A stretch of 64,000 nucleotides of DNA from M3007 sp041160955 (GTDB taxonomy: Bacteria > Bacteroidota > Bacteroidia > Chitinophagales > Saprospiraceae), in the NCBI GenBank assembly GCA_041160955.1, contig JBEAVK010000093.1:1-64000 (forward strand), in the 5' to 3' direction. Numbering within the stretch: position 1 is the stretch's first letter; the number at the start of each line of letters is the position of its first letter. Positions 49,695 to 57,519 of this stretch are shown piece after piece. Both the position numbers and the translations under genes were made by a program. Below the pieces are notes generated by a model. The model saw only the letters and a program-made list of their open reading frames with translations, made no database searches and was not told where the DNA came from.

Positions 49695-49729
49695 CGGTGC
49701 TACTATTGGTTTCTACAATAGTAGCACCG
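49695..49729 (+). terminator. Hairpin after the sorting-domain relic
   Basis: A perfect 14-bp stem (CGGTGCTACTATTG at 49695-49708 with 49716-49729) has a seven-base loop. No T-run follows, so it may act with Rho or merely protect mRNA ends. Confidence 0.55.
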
Positions 49730-49753
49730 TATATTGCTACAACACATTACACT

Positions 49754-51289
49754 ATGCGCCTCCTCCACAAATTATATATACTCCTCCTCATCATAACAGC
49801 GCTTGCTCCACCCTCCTACCTCCCCGCACAAGACAAAGCAGATCAAATTTGGATGCTGGGTGCTTATGGTGGCACTTTAGATTGGTATAGGGGGCTGATG
49901 TATTTCGATTTTAGTACCGACCCGCCCGTGGCCACGGAGATAGAAATACCCGCTATTAGTTTGAGAAAATGCCGTGCCAATATATGCGATAGTAGTGGAC
50001 AATTGTTGTTCTATACCAATGGCTGTTCTGTACAAGACAAGCAGCACGCATTGATGCAGAACGGAGACGAGATCAATATAGGTGGCTATGGATATCAAAG
50101 TTGGTGTAATGGGAATGCCTATGCCGTTGCTCAAAGTACCCTTATTTTGCCCTTACCCGGATCTGCACATAAATATGTGCTATTGCACGCTTTTGCAGAT
50201 CTGCTGTCACCAGATGACCTGGCCATTACAGAACTGAGGGCTACCAATATTGATATGGCATTGGAAGGAGGCTTGGGGGCGGTTATTCAAAAAAACGAAA
50301 TCATTGCTTCTAGGCGGTTTAGTTTTGGCAAACTCACCGCTTGCCGCCACGCCAATGGCGCGGATTGGTGGATTCCGCTCAACGAAGCAGGCAGCAACGA
50401 TGTATATATGTTCTTACTGGATAGCACAGGCGTACACCTTAGTCATGTGCAGGAAAATATAGGAAAGGTGACAGACTTAGTCGGTCAGTTCGGGCAGGCT
50501 GTTTTTTCTCCGGATGGCCAGTTTTATGCCCGTTTCGATGCATTCAACGAACTGGATATTTTTAGGTTCGACCGTTGTCGGGGTCTATTGTTCGCGCCGC
50601 TGCATTTGGAGATGGAGATAGATGAACAAAACTGGTGGGGCTGTGGAGTGGCTTTTTCACCCAATAGCAGGTACCTCTATGCCAGTGGCACGTACAATCT
50701 TTACCAATTGGATATGCAAGCGCCGGATATTGCAGCGAGTAAGGTATTGGTAGCAGAATACGATGGTTTTGTGGATTTTTACGCTACCACTATGTACCAG
50801 CAGCAATTAGGACCTGATGGGCGTATTTATATGTGTTGTACGAGTGAATCTCGTTTTTTGCACGTTATCAACACGCCTAATGAGTCTGCGGCCAATTGTG
50901 GCCTAGTACAGCACGGCATTGAGTTGCCCAATCTTTCAGGGGTGAGCCTTCCTAATTTTCCGTACTTTCGGTTGGGTGCTGCTACGGCTGGGTATTGTGA
51001 TAGTATCGGGTTGGTATCGGGGGTAAAAACGCCTTTGGGTGGGAGCGGTTCTGCGTTGCGCTTTACCCCCAATCCAGCCAATGATCTATTACAAATCCAA
51101 TATTCCGATACTCCAATTTCGGGTACTTTAACCGTAACAGACATAACAGGCCGAGTAATTTTAGTTGAAAAACTAGACGGACGTAACGCGACTATACGCA
51201 CAGGTGCTTGGGCAAATGGAGTCTATTATGCCGTATTTACCGCTGCGGATGGGCAGCGACAGACCAATAAGTTGGTTATTCAGCATTAA
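49754..51289 (+). CDS. T9SS type A cargo protein, beta-propeller-like
   Basis: A 511-residue exported protein. A signal peptide (MRLLHKLYILLLIITALAPP) is followed by a large domain with repeated propeller-like strands (SGQLLFYTNGCSVQDKQ, FGQAVFSPDGQFYARFDAF, GCGVAFSPNSRYLYASGTYN, QQLGPDGRIYMCC). The C-terminal ~80 residues form a type A sorting domain (FTPNPANDLLQIQYSDTP, DITGRVILVEKLDGRNA). It should be exported and processed by the type IX system. The ATG chosen precedes the leader directly. A partial copy of its 3' end lies upstream. Confidence 0.85.
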   Translation: MRLLHKLYILLLIITALAPPSYLPAQDKADQIWMLGAYGGTLDWYRGLMYFDFSTDPPVATEIEIPAISLRKCRANICDSSGQLLFYTNGCSVQDKQHALMQNGDEINIGGYGYQSWCNGNAYAVAQSTLILPLPGSAHKYVLLHAFADLLSPDDLAITELRATNIDMALEGGLGAVIQKNEIIASRRFSFGKLTACRHANGADWWIPLNEAGSNDVYMFLLDSTGVHLSHVQENIGKVTDLVGQFGQAVFSPDGQFYARFDAFNELDIFRFDRCRGLLFAPLHLEMEIDEQNWWGCGVAFSPNSRYLYASGTYNLYQLDMQAPDIAASKVLVAEYDGFVDFYATTMYQQQLGPDGRIYMCCTSESRFLHVINTPNESAANCGLVQHGIELPNLSGVSLPNFPYFRLGAATAGYCDSIGLVSGVKTPLGGSGSALRFTPNPANDLLQIQYSDTPISGTLTVTDITGRVILVEKLDGRNATIRTGAWANGVYYAVFTAADGQRQTNKLVIQH

Positions 51290-51370
51290 GCAGTTATCAC
51301 TCCACAAAGCCCCAAAAAAAAACATTCCGTTTCAAAAAACAATTTCTATTCGATTTTTGTTTATTAAATC

Positions 51371-51415
51371 AAAATAATGAATACCTGTTCCTAGCAGCAG
51401 GTATTCATTATTTTT
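51371..51415 (+). terminator. Intrinsic terminator of T9SS cargo gene
   Basis: A 17-bp stem (51371-51387 with 51398-51414, AAAATAATGAATACCTG) has a 10-base loop, and its 3' side runs into T residues. It ends the preceding transcript. Confidence 0.75.
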
Positions 51416-51787
51416 ATGGTCTCCAACTAGCATTTGAAATATTCCATTGGAGTCTTTACAAAAAAATATCCCTATTCAACGAACCTTTTTCTGTTTATTC
51501 TGTTTAATCTTTTCCTTTTAAAACGTGACAATGTTTAAACAAAATTGTAACAATTCAATAAAAAGTGCAGTAGATGCACTTGTTACTAACCCGTAAACAC
51601 ACGTCACAAAAATATTAAAAATTACTGATCAACAACGTACAATCATTGTACATCATTCAGTTACAAGCATGCCATTTTTCAGGCTGGCTTTTTAAATAAG
51701 CAGCATTTTTTCACGATAGACTTTTAATGCGCACAAAACAGTGCAGGTAAGTTTTATCTCTAAACGCTAGTAAACATTGCATAAATT
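51416..51787. other. Gene-free stretch before PTPS gene, no firm element
   Basis: This AT-rich gap holds small dyads (GTGCAGTAGATGCAC near 51565 and GTACAATCATTGTAC near 51640) but no reading frame, TAnnTTTG box or riboswitch that I can recognise. I looked for a preQ1-type aptamer because a PTPS/QueD gene follows and saw none. Confidence 0.5.
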
Positions 51788-52204
51788 ATGTCGGCACAAA
51801 GAGTATCTGTGTTTCGAAAGGAGCACTTTAATGCAGCGCATCGGCTGAACAATCCCAATTGGTCGGACGAAAAAAATGAACGAGTATATGGTAAATGTAA
51901 TAACTTCAATTATCACGGCCACAATTACGATCTTATCGTACAGGTAATTGGCGAAATAGACCCAGAAACTGGTTATGTGATGGATATGAAATTGTTATCG
52001 GATTTGATTAAATCAGAAGTATTGGATCCATTTGACCACAAAAACCTTAATTTAGACACCGAAGAATTTAAAGACTTGAACCCATCCGCCGAAAATATCG
52101 CGATGGTGATTCATCAGAAATTACGCACAAAACTTAATCAAACACTAGATTTAAAAATTAGATTATATGAGACTGAACGAAACTTTGTTGAGTACCCTGG
52201 ATGA
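51788..52204 (+). CDS. queD: 6-pyruvoyl/6-carboxytetrahydropterin synthase family protein (copy 1)
   Basis: A 138-residue zinc enzyme of the PTPS/QueD fold. Zinc His residues are in FNAAHRL and YHGHNYDL; the catalytic Cys is in GKCNNFNYHGHNY. The acidic YETERNFVEY motif lies near the end. It acts on dihydroneopterin triphosphate, the FolE product, toward queuosine or tetrahydropterins. folE starts one base after its stop, so the two form a cassette. A second cassette lies at 56.4-57.4 kb. The choice between QueD and PTPS activity cannot be settled from sequence. Confidence 0.85.
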   Translation: MSAQRVSVFRKEHFNAAHRLNNPNWSDEKNERVYGKCNNFNYHGHNYDLIVQVIGEIDPETGYVMDMKLLSDLIKSEVLDPFDHKNLNLDTEEFKDLNPSAENIAMVIHQKLRTKLNQTLDLKIRLYETERNFVEYPG

Positions 52205-52205
52205 G

Positions 52206-52868
52206 ATGGATAATGTCATCACTTTTACCGATGAAGAGATTGGCGACGAGCATATCAGCACTAGCGTAGATACGCCTATGCGCCCGGATGCTTTTGCGAT
52301 GAGCGATGAGGAGAAAAAAGCAAAAATTGAATTTCATTTCCGCCAAATTATGGAAACACTGGGTCTGGATTTGACCGACGATTCACTGAAAGGCACACCT
52401 AAACGTGTAGCCAAAATGTATATCGACGAGATTTTCTCGGGACTAAATCCCGCAAATGCACCTAAAATAGCACTTTTCGACAATAAATACCAATATAATG
52501 GCATGTTGGTGGAGAAAAATATTAGTTTTTACTCCAATTGTGAGCATCATTTTGTACCGATTATGGGCAAAGCGCATGTGGCTTATATTTCCAATGGTAA
52601 GGTGATTGGGCTGTCAAAACTAAACCGGATTGTACAGCATTTTGCCAAACGCCCGCAGGTACAGGAGCGCCTTACAATGCAGATTGCAAAGGAGTTGAGA
52701 AAAATACTTGGTACTGATGATGTGGCGGTTTTGATCGATGCAAAGCACCTTTGTGTATCATCGCGGGGCATAAAAGATGAATCCTCGGCTACAGTGACTT
52801 CTTATTATGGTGGTCAGTTTTTGCAGGAAAGTGTAAAGGCAGAATTTTTGAAAAATATAGCTTTATAA
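52206..52868 (+). CDS. folE: GTP cyclohydrolase I (copy 1)
   Basis: About 220 residues from the ATG one base after the PTPS stop; an upstream ATG would overlap that gene by 38 bases. The zinc ligands are in NCEHHFVPIMGK and KHLCVSSRGIKD. QERLTMQIAKEL and GLSKLNRIV complete the fold. It converts GTP to dihydroneopterin triphosphate, feeding the neighbouring PTPS. An extra ~40-residue acidic N-terminus distinguishes it from the second copy. Confidence 0.92.
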   Translation: MDNVITFTDEEIGDEHISTSVDTPMRPDAFAMSDEEKKAKIEFHFRQIMETLGLDLTDDSLKGTPKRVAKMYIDEIFSGLNPANAPKIALFDNKYQYNGMLVEKNISFYSNCEHHFVPIMGKAHVAYISNGKVIGLSKLNRIVQHFAKRPQVQERLTMQIAKELRKILGTDDVAVLIDAKHLCVSSRGIKDESSATVTSYYGGQFLQESVKAEFLKNIAL

Positions 52869-52913
52869 CAATTGAAAAATCTTGCATATAGCAAAGATTA
52901 GATGAATGCTTTG

Positions 52914-52921
52914 TATCTTTG
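52914..52921 (+). promoter_or_regulatory. -7 box immediately before ATE-like gene
   Basis: TATCTTTG ends four bases before the ATG at 52926, again predicting a leaderless transcript. Confidence 0.5.
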
Positions 52922-52925
52922 CCGC

Positions 52926-53609
52926 ATGGAAATAGAGATCATCCATGATCGAATACCTTTAGAGCCAATGAGCCCGGAGGTATTCGATCAATTTATGGAA
53001 AAAGGCTGGAGAATATTGGGGTATGTCATCCTACGGCATAGTGCTGTGGTGTATAACGACGAGGTGGTGATTACCATACCGCTTAGGATTAAAATGAATG
53101 GTTTTGCGTTTTCAAAAAGCCAACGGAAGATTTTGAAAACACATAAAGCCGATTTTCAGTACAAAGTACAAAAAATAGCACTGACCAAAGAAAAGAATGA
53201 TTTGTTTTTGAAACATTGTAACCGTTTCAGGTTTGGCAATCATTATACGCATTTGAGTACGTTTATCACCGAGGATTCGGGTGATATTCCTGTACCGGGT
53301 TACGAAATTGAGGTGTATGATGGAAATAAGTTGATCGCTTGTAGTTATTTTCATATCGGTTCAAATTCCTTTTGTGGCACGTACTGTTTTTTCGATCCCG
53401 ATTACAACAAGCATAGCCTTGGCGCTTTCACCATGCTGCTTGAGTTAGAAATAGCACAGCAAATGGGTAAAGAATTTTACTATTCCGGCTATGTACACCA
53501 TACACCCTCTCAATTTGACTACAAATTGAATTTCAATAATTTAGAGCAAATGAACTGGGGTAATGAGGAGTGGCAGCCACAAGTGCGTATTCCTTTGGGG
53601 GGATTGTAA
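52926..53609 (+). CDS. Arginyl-tRNA-protein transferase (ATE/Bpt)-like protein
   Basis: A 227-residue protein. The block GFAFSKSQRKILKTHKADFQ, then GTYCFFDPDYNKHSLGAFTM and EFYYSGYVHH with FDYKLNFNNLE, follow the C-terminal GNAT-like fold of aminoacyl-tRNA-protein transferases. These enzymes add Arg or Leu to N-terminal acidic residues for degradation. The usual Cys-rich N-terminal region is not evident, so function may differ. It has its own promoter box and a few bases separate it from the convergent DksA-like gene. Confidence 0.75.
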   Translation: MEIEIIHDRIPLEPMSPEVFDQFMEKGWRILGYVILRHSAVVYNDEVVITIPLRIKMNGFAFSKSQRKILKTHKADFQYKVQKIALTKEKNDLFLKHCNRFRFGNHYTHLSTFITEDSGDIPVPGYEIEVYDGNKLIACSYFHIGSNSFCGTYCFFDPDYNKHSLGAFTMLLELEIAQQMGKEFYYSGYVHHTPSQFDYKLNFNNLEQMNWGNEEWQPQVRIPLGGL

Positions 53610-53616
53610 TACCAAT

Positions 53617-54213
53617 CTAGTGATCGTCTTCGTCGCTTGGAGTTGTCCTGTAACCAGCGTCCTCCATGGTTTCATTATCGACTTCCCATTCTTCTGAGCG
53701 GTTCGTAGAAGGTCGTACATTTGATCCCATTCTAACTTGGTCTCCAACCGCTTTACCTGTAGGTCGCTTGTCTTCAGTACCAAATGGATCGATGTCCACA
53801 TTATCGCTGGCCGTGGAGCCACCTACTTGTGGTTGGTTCTTTTGAGCAATCATTTTACCATCTACCGATTTTGTGGCGTGTGGCACTGCGCGTAGTCGTT
53901 CCTTTGGGATCAAATTGCCAGTTACGATACATACACCATAGGTTCTGTTCTGAATGCGGTATAAGGCTTTTTGTAGGTCTTCGATAAACTTAACCTGACG
54001 GGCAGCCATTCGTTGTTTAAATTCCAAATCGGTGTGTGCACTGGAATCATCGTACATATCGCCGTTTTGTTGGTGTGCGCTGGAGTCGCTCATTTCTGCT
54101 ATTTGGCCTTGTGTAAAGGCTAATTCTTCGCGCGCAACCTCCATTTTTTTCTCTACCAACTCCTTAAACTCTTGTAATTCGGTGTCACTGTAACGTACTT
54201 TAGGTTCTTCCAT
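53617..54213 (-). CDS. DksA/TraR-like protein with degenerate zinc finger
   Basis: A 198-residue cytoplasmic protein. A helical N-terminal part (LQEFKELVEKKMEVAREELA) and the DksA-like NRTYGVCIVTGNLIPKERL region are clear, but only one Cys of the four-Cys zinc site remains (VCIVTGN). DksA-like proteins bind the RNA polymerase secondary channel. The C-terminal ~80 residues are polar, low-complexity and acidic (ending TTPSDEDDH), an extension not found in short DksA. Such finger-less members are known in Bacteroidota. Confidence 0.8.
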   Translation of the reverse strand: MEEPKVRYSDTELQEFKELVEKKMEVAREELAFTQGQIAEMSDSSAHQQNGDMYDDSSAHTDLEFKQRMAARQVKFIEDLQKALYRIQNRTYGVCIVTGNLIPKERLRAVPHATKSVDGKMIAQKNQPQVGGSTASDNVDIDPFGTEDKRPTGKAVGDQVRMGSNVRPSTNRSEEWEVDNETMEDAGYRTTPSDEDDH

Positions 54214-54307
54214 AATTGATTAAGTGTTTGAGTTATTGGGAATACTTTAATTTTACTCAACAAAATACATCGGCGTGTTTTGTATCTATTCCCTAGAAAA
54301 TTGGCCG

Positions 54308-54315
54308 CAAAGATA
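54308..54315 (-). promoter_or_regulatory. -7 box for DksA-like gene
   Basis: TATCTTTG on the minus strand lies about 95 bases before the start of the DksA-like gene, in the gap after tilS. Confidence 0.5.
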
Positions 54316-54352
54316 GTGATATTGGCGAATTATTAACAAGTGAATATTAATT

Positions 54353-55711
54353 TTAGCGAATTAAAGTAATTTTTAAGCCATTTTTGTCGGGATTAGTCAC
54401 TCTAAATCGTTCATCCAAACGCCAACCCAGTATCCAAATAGGTGTTCCGTCGCCATTTAGGAGTATGCGTACTTGTTCTTTGTCTAACCTAGATACTTTT
54501 TGATTGGTCAAAAAATCCTGTACTTTCTGGTGTTGCCCGTGCATCCCAAATGGCTGAAAAGTATCTCCGGGTAGCCATGTACGGAGTAATAATGGAAACT
54601 GTAGCGAAGCCCGATCAATTAAAATAGCGGAATTGCCATCGGGGTACGGCGGCTGCAAACTGGTCTCTGTAAAAAATAAGCGACCAAAATTGGGTATTTT
54701 CACCATCAGATCATCGGCTGAAATGCGTATATCTGCTGCTACGGTCGTTCCGTTCAAGGTAAGTACCAAATGTTTGCGATCAATCAATAGTCGGGCCTGT
54801 GTTTCAGAATACATATCCATACCTACTTGATCGAGGTTATCGGCTATCTGTCGCGCCTGTTCGCTTGTAAATTGGTAGGAGCGCAATAATTCACGCAGGG
54901 CAGCAGCAGGACTTGGGAGTGCCTTAATAGAGGCTAGATCAATAATAAAGGATTGGTTTTCAACGGCTTGGAATTTGAGGTGTTGGGTCAGTAGATACTG
55001 ATAGTTTTTGTCCGTGTCGCGGATATATTGCGCCGAGCGGTGCATGGTTTGTAACAGTGCGGGTTGTGCTGTTTCCAATTTGGGTACTACTTGGTGGCGC
55101 AGAAAATTGCGCAGATAATCGTCGGTTTCATTACTACTGTCTTCCCGCCATTGGATACCGTTTTCTTGTGCATAAATGGCTAATTCGGCGCGTGAAAACG
55201 GCAATAATGGGCGCAAAACCTGAAAGTGACCGTTGCGCAATGCGTATTCAGGTGGAATGCCCGATAGCCCTTTGATGCCCGTACCACGCAGGAGGTTAAT
55301 CAGTATGGTTTCTGTATTGTCATTGGCGTGGTGGGCCGTCAGTAGGTAATGGATTTCGGTTTTTTCGAGTATTGTTTCGAACCAATTATACCGCAATTGG
55401 CGGGCGGCCATTTGGGTGGATAAGCCGTTTTGATCCGCATAAGTCTTGGTCTCGAATGATTGGGCATAAAAAGGGATGCCAGCGGTGGTGCATATTTGTT
55501 CAACGAACAACGCATCTCCGTCGGATGCAGCACCACGCAGTTGGAAATTACAATGCGCTACGGTTACTTTGGCTCGAATGCTCAACAGCAAATGTAACAA
55601 AACCATTGAATCCAGTCCGCCACTCACCGCTAGTACAACCCCTTCTTGCACAATGTTTTCCCATTTTTGGACACGGAGATGTGTCACGAAACGTTCCCTC
55701 AATAATTGCAT
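54353..55711 (-). CDS. tilS: tRNA(Ile)-lysidine synthetase
   Basis: A 452-residue enzyme that converts C34 of tRNA(Ile) to lysidine with ATP and Lys. The PP-loop SGGLDS is at residues 30-35 (VVLAVSGGLDSMVLLHLL). HCNFQLRGAASDGDALFVEQ, LLTAHHANDNTETILINLL and the C-terminal FQPFGMHGQHQKVQDFLTN follow. Starts further upstream reach into the MarC gene and give no recognisable sequence, so this ATG, two bases after the MarC stop, is chosen. Confidence 0.93.
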   Translation of the reverse strand: MQLLRERFVTHLRVQKWENIVQEGVVLAVSGGLDSMVLLHLLLSIRAKVTVAHCNFQLRGAASDGDALFVEQICTTAGIPFYAQSFETKTYADQNGLSTQMAARQLRYNWFETILEKTEIHYLLTAHHANDNTETILINLLRGTGIKGLSGIPPEYALRNGHFQVLRPLLPFSRAELAIYAQENGIQWREDSSNETDDYLRNFLRHQVVPKLETAQPALLQTMHRSAQYIRDTDKNYQYLLTQHLKFQAVENQSFIIDLASIKALPSPAAALRELLRSYQFTSEQARQIADNLDQVGMDMYSETQARLLIDRKHLVLTLNGTTVAADIRISADDLMVKIPNFGRLFFTETSLQPPYPDGNSAILIDRASLQFPLLLRTWLPGDTFQPFGMHGQHQKVQDFLTNQKVSRLDKEQVRILLNGDGTPIWILGWRLDERFRVTNPDKNGLKITLIR

Positions 55712-55713
55712 AA

Positions 55714-56340
55714 CTATTTGGTTTCCATTACTAAATGCACCACACCATCTACAATAAACTGTACCCCAATAGCAATAACAATAAAGCCCATTATACGGGC
55801 AATAGCATTGAGGCCACCTGTACCAAATACTCGGAATAGAAACGGCGCAAGGCGTAAAATACCCCAAACCATGACAGCCACAGCCAAGATAGATGCCATA
55901 ATGGTTAATCTTTCGGTTATACTACTATGGTGGTTGAATTGTGCAATTAGATATGAAATAGACCCAGGCCCCGAGAGCATAGGCATAGCCATGGGCGAAA
56001 AAGCAATATCGTTGCGAGTTTGAGTCTCCTGCTCCACTGTTTTATCATAACCACTCTTGTTTGCGAAATCGCCCGACATGAGCGCAAAGCCATTAATAAG
56101 CAATGCTATACCGCCTGCAATACGTAAAGCATGCAGGGTAAGGCCAAAAAAACTCAAAATATAGTTACCCGCCAAGAAAAAACTAACCAGAATCAACAAG
56201 AAATAAAGGCTCGTTTTGAGTGCAATCTTGTTCCGTTCCTCACGTGGTCGGCCACTGGTGAGTGCCACATACACAGGCACGGCTCCAGGCGGATCCACGA
56301 TGGAGAAAAGGGAAAAAATAGTGGCAAAGAAAAAATCCAT
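55714..56340 (-). CDS. MarC family membrane protein
   Basis: A 208-residue inner-membrane protein with about six helices. It begins MDFFFATIFSLFSIVDPPGA, and the FSIVDPPGAVP and FSPMAMPMLSGPGSISYLIA motifs mark the MarC/NAAT family. Some members transport amino acids, but the role is often unknown. It is 17 bases from the second folE and two bases before tilS, in one minus-strand operon. Confidence 0.92.
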   Translation of the reverse strand: MDFFFATIFSLFSIVDPPGAVPVYVALTSGRPREERNKIALKTSLYFLLILVSFFLAGNYILSFFGLTLHALRIAGGIALLINGFALMSGDFANKSGYDKTVEQETQTRNDIAFSPMAMPMLSGPGSISYLIAQFNHHSSITERLTIMASILAVAVMVWGILRLAPFLFRVFGTGGLNAIARIMGFIVIAIGVQFIVDGVVHLVMETK

Positions 56341-56357
56341 ATTTTACGGCTTTATAC

Positions 56358-56948
56358 TTACGAATTAATTAAATGTAAAAATTCAGTCCTTGTACGGACA
56401 TCCTCTTGAAAAACGCCTGTAAACGCCGAAGTAATGGTCTTGCTATTTTGTTTTTGTATCCCGCGCATCATCATGCACAGGTGCGATGCTTCGATCACCA
56501 CGGCTACACCCAGCGGGTTCAAGGTGTGCTGTATCACATCTCGAATTTCGATCGTAAGGCGTTCTTGCACTTGCAAACGACGCGCAAATACGTCCACCAC
56601 GCGCGGAATCTTACTCAATCCGACAATATGCCCATTCGGGATATAGGCCACATGAGCCTTGCCAAAAAACGGCAACAAATGGTGTTCGCACAAGGAATAC
56701 AATTCGATATCCTTCACAATCACCATTTCGCTATAATCTTCCTTAAACATGGCCGATTGCAGGATTTGAGCCGCATCTTGATCATAGCCTTGGGTGAGAA
56801 ACTGTATGGCTTTAGAGGCCCGTTCGGGCGTTTTGAGTAAACCTTCTCGATCAACGTCTTCCCCAATGCCATTTAAAATATCGTTATAACGCATCTTGAG
56901 TAGATCGGTGGTATGCTGATCGTATTGATCTATTTTTTTATAAGCCAT
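56358..56948 (-). CDS. folE: GTP cyclohydrolase I (copy 2)
   Basis: A 196-residue paralogue of the folE at 52.2 kb and closer to the usual family length. Zinc ligands are in LCEHHLLPFFGK and SHLCMMMRGIQK; QERLTIEIRDVI and GLSKIPRVV also match. It makes dihydroneopterin triphosphate. The PTPS-like gene lies six bases upstream. Two diverged FolE enzymes in one genome usually serve different pathways or conditions. Confidence 0.92.
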   Translation of the reverse strand: MAYKKIDQYDQHTTDLLKMRYNDILNGIGEDVDREGLLKTPERASKAIQFLTQGYDQDAAQILQSAMFKEDYSEMVIVKDIELYSLCEHHLLPFFGKAHVAYIPNGHIVGLSKIPRVVDVFARRLQVQERLTIEIRDVIQHTLNPLGVAVVIEASHLCMMMRGIQKQNSKTITSAFTGVFQEDVRTRTEFLHLINS

Positions 56949-56954
56949 AATAAA

Positions 56955-57371
56955 TTATTCTCCGTAGTATTCCACGTAGATATTCTCGGTTTCCCAAAGT
57001 GTGATACGGAACAATTGCCCCCCAAGATCCGTAACGTGGTCGTAGAGTCGTTCCCATATTACTTTAACAATATTTTCGGAGGTCGGTTGCAAGTGTTTTG
57101 GGAAAAAAGGCACATCAAGGTTCAAATTGCGATGATCGAGGTGATCCGTCACCTCCCTTTTAATAACGACACTCAAATCTTTAGCATTCACCACAAAACC
57201 AGTAACAGGATCGGGATGACCTTTTACAGTGACATGCAAAGTATAATTATGGCCATGCCAATTGTGGTTGGAGCATTTGCCAAATTTTTCTAAATTCTGT
57301 TCAGGTGTCCATTCGTCCACCCAAAGTTTATGTGCGGCATTGAACCGCTCTATTCGTGTTAAACAAACCAT
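56955..57371 (-). CDS. queD: 6-pyruvoyl/6-carboxytetrahydropterin synthase family protein (copy 2)
   Basis: A 138-residue zinc enzyme: FNAAHKL, catalytic-Cys segment GKCSNHNWHGHNYTL and terminal WETENIYVEYYGE. It is clearly divergent from copy 1 (51.8 kb), sharing the same length and motifs. It is the first gene of the operon with folE, MarC and tilS. One copy may serve queuosine and the other a reduced-pterin cofactor; sequence alone cannot say which. Confidence 0.85.
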   Translation of the reverse strand: MVCLTRIERFNAAHKLWVDEWTPEQNLEKFGKCSNHNWHGHNYTLHVTVKGHPDPVTGFVVNAKDLSVVIKREVTDHLDHRNLNLDVPFFPKHLQPTSENIVKVIWERLYDHVTDLGGQLFRITLWETENIYVEYYGE

Positions 57372-57401
57372 ATTCTAAATCAATAATCTTCAAAAAGGCC
57401 A

Positions 57402-57409
57402 CAAAGGTA
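57402..57409 (-). promoter_or_regulatory. -7 box for PTPS/FolE/MarC/TilS operon
   Basis: TACCTTTG on the minus strand lies about 30 bases before the PTPS-like start codon. Confidence 0.55.
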
Positions 57410-57440
57410 CGGGCTTTCTTCGATCTACAACGATCATTTT

Positions 57441-57484
57441 TCAAAGCCCCAAAAAGCCCCAAAAAGCCCCAAAAAGCCCCAAAG
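57441..57484. repeat. Short tandem repeat AAAAAGCCCC
   Basis: Four copies of a 10-base unit ending GCCCC run to 57480 and are capped by the inverted AAAGGGG. Downstream (to about 57525) are GGGGCGACATAT and TAGGGTGCAACCCTA palindromes. There are no spacers, so this is not a CRISPR array. Confidence 0.85.
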
Positions 57485-57519
57485 GGGCGACATATCCAGC
57501 ATAGGGTGCAACCCTATGG

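Noticed and set aside
51416..51787. PreQ1-type riboswitch before the PTPS/QueD gene
   Set aside because: I looked for aptamer cores and a following terminator or sequestered start and saw neither.
57441..57484. Possible CRISPR-like array
   Set aside because: The 10-base units are contiguous without spacers.
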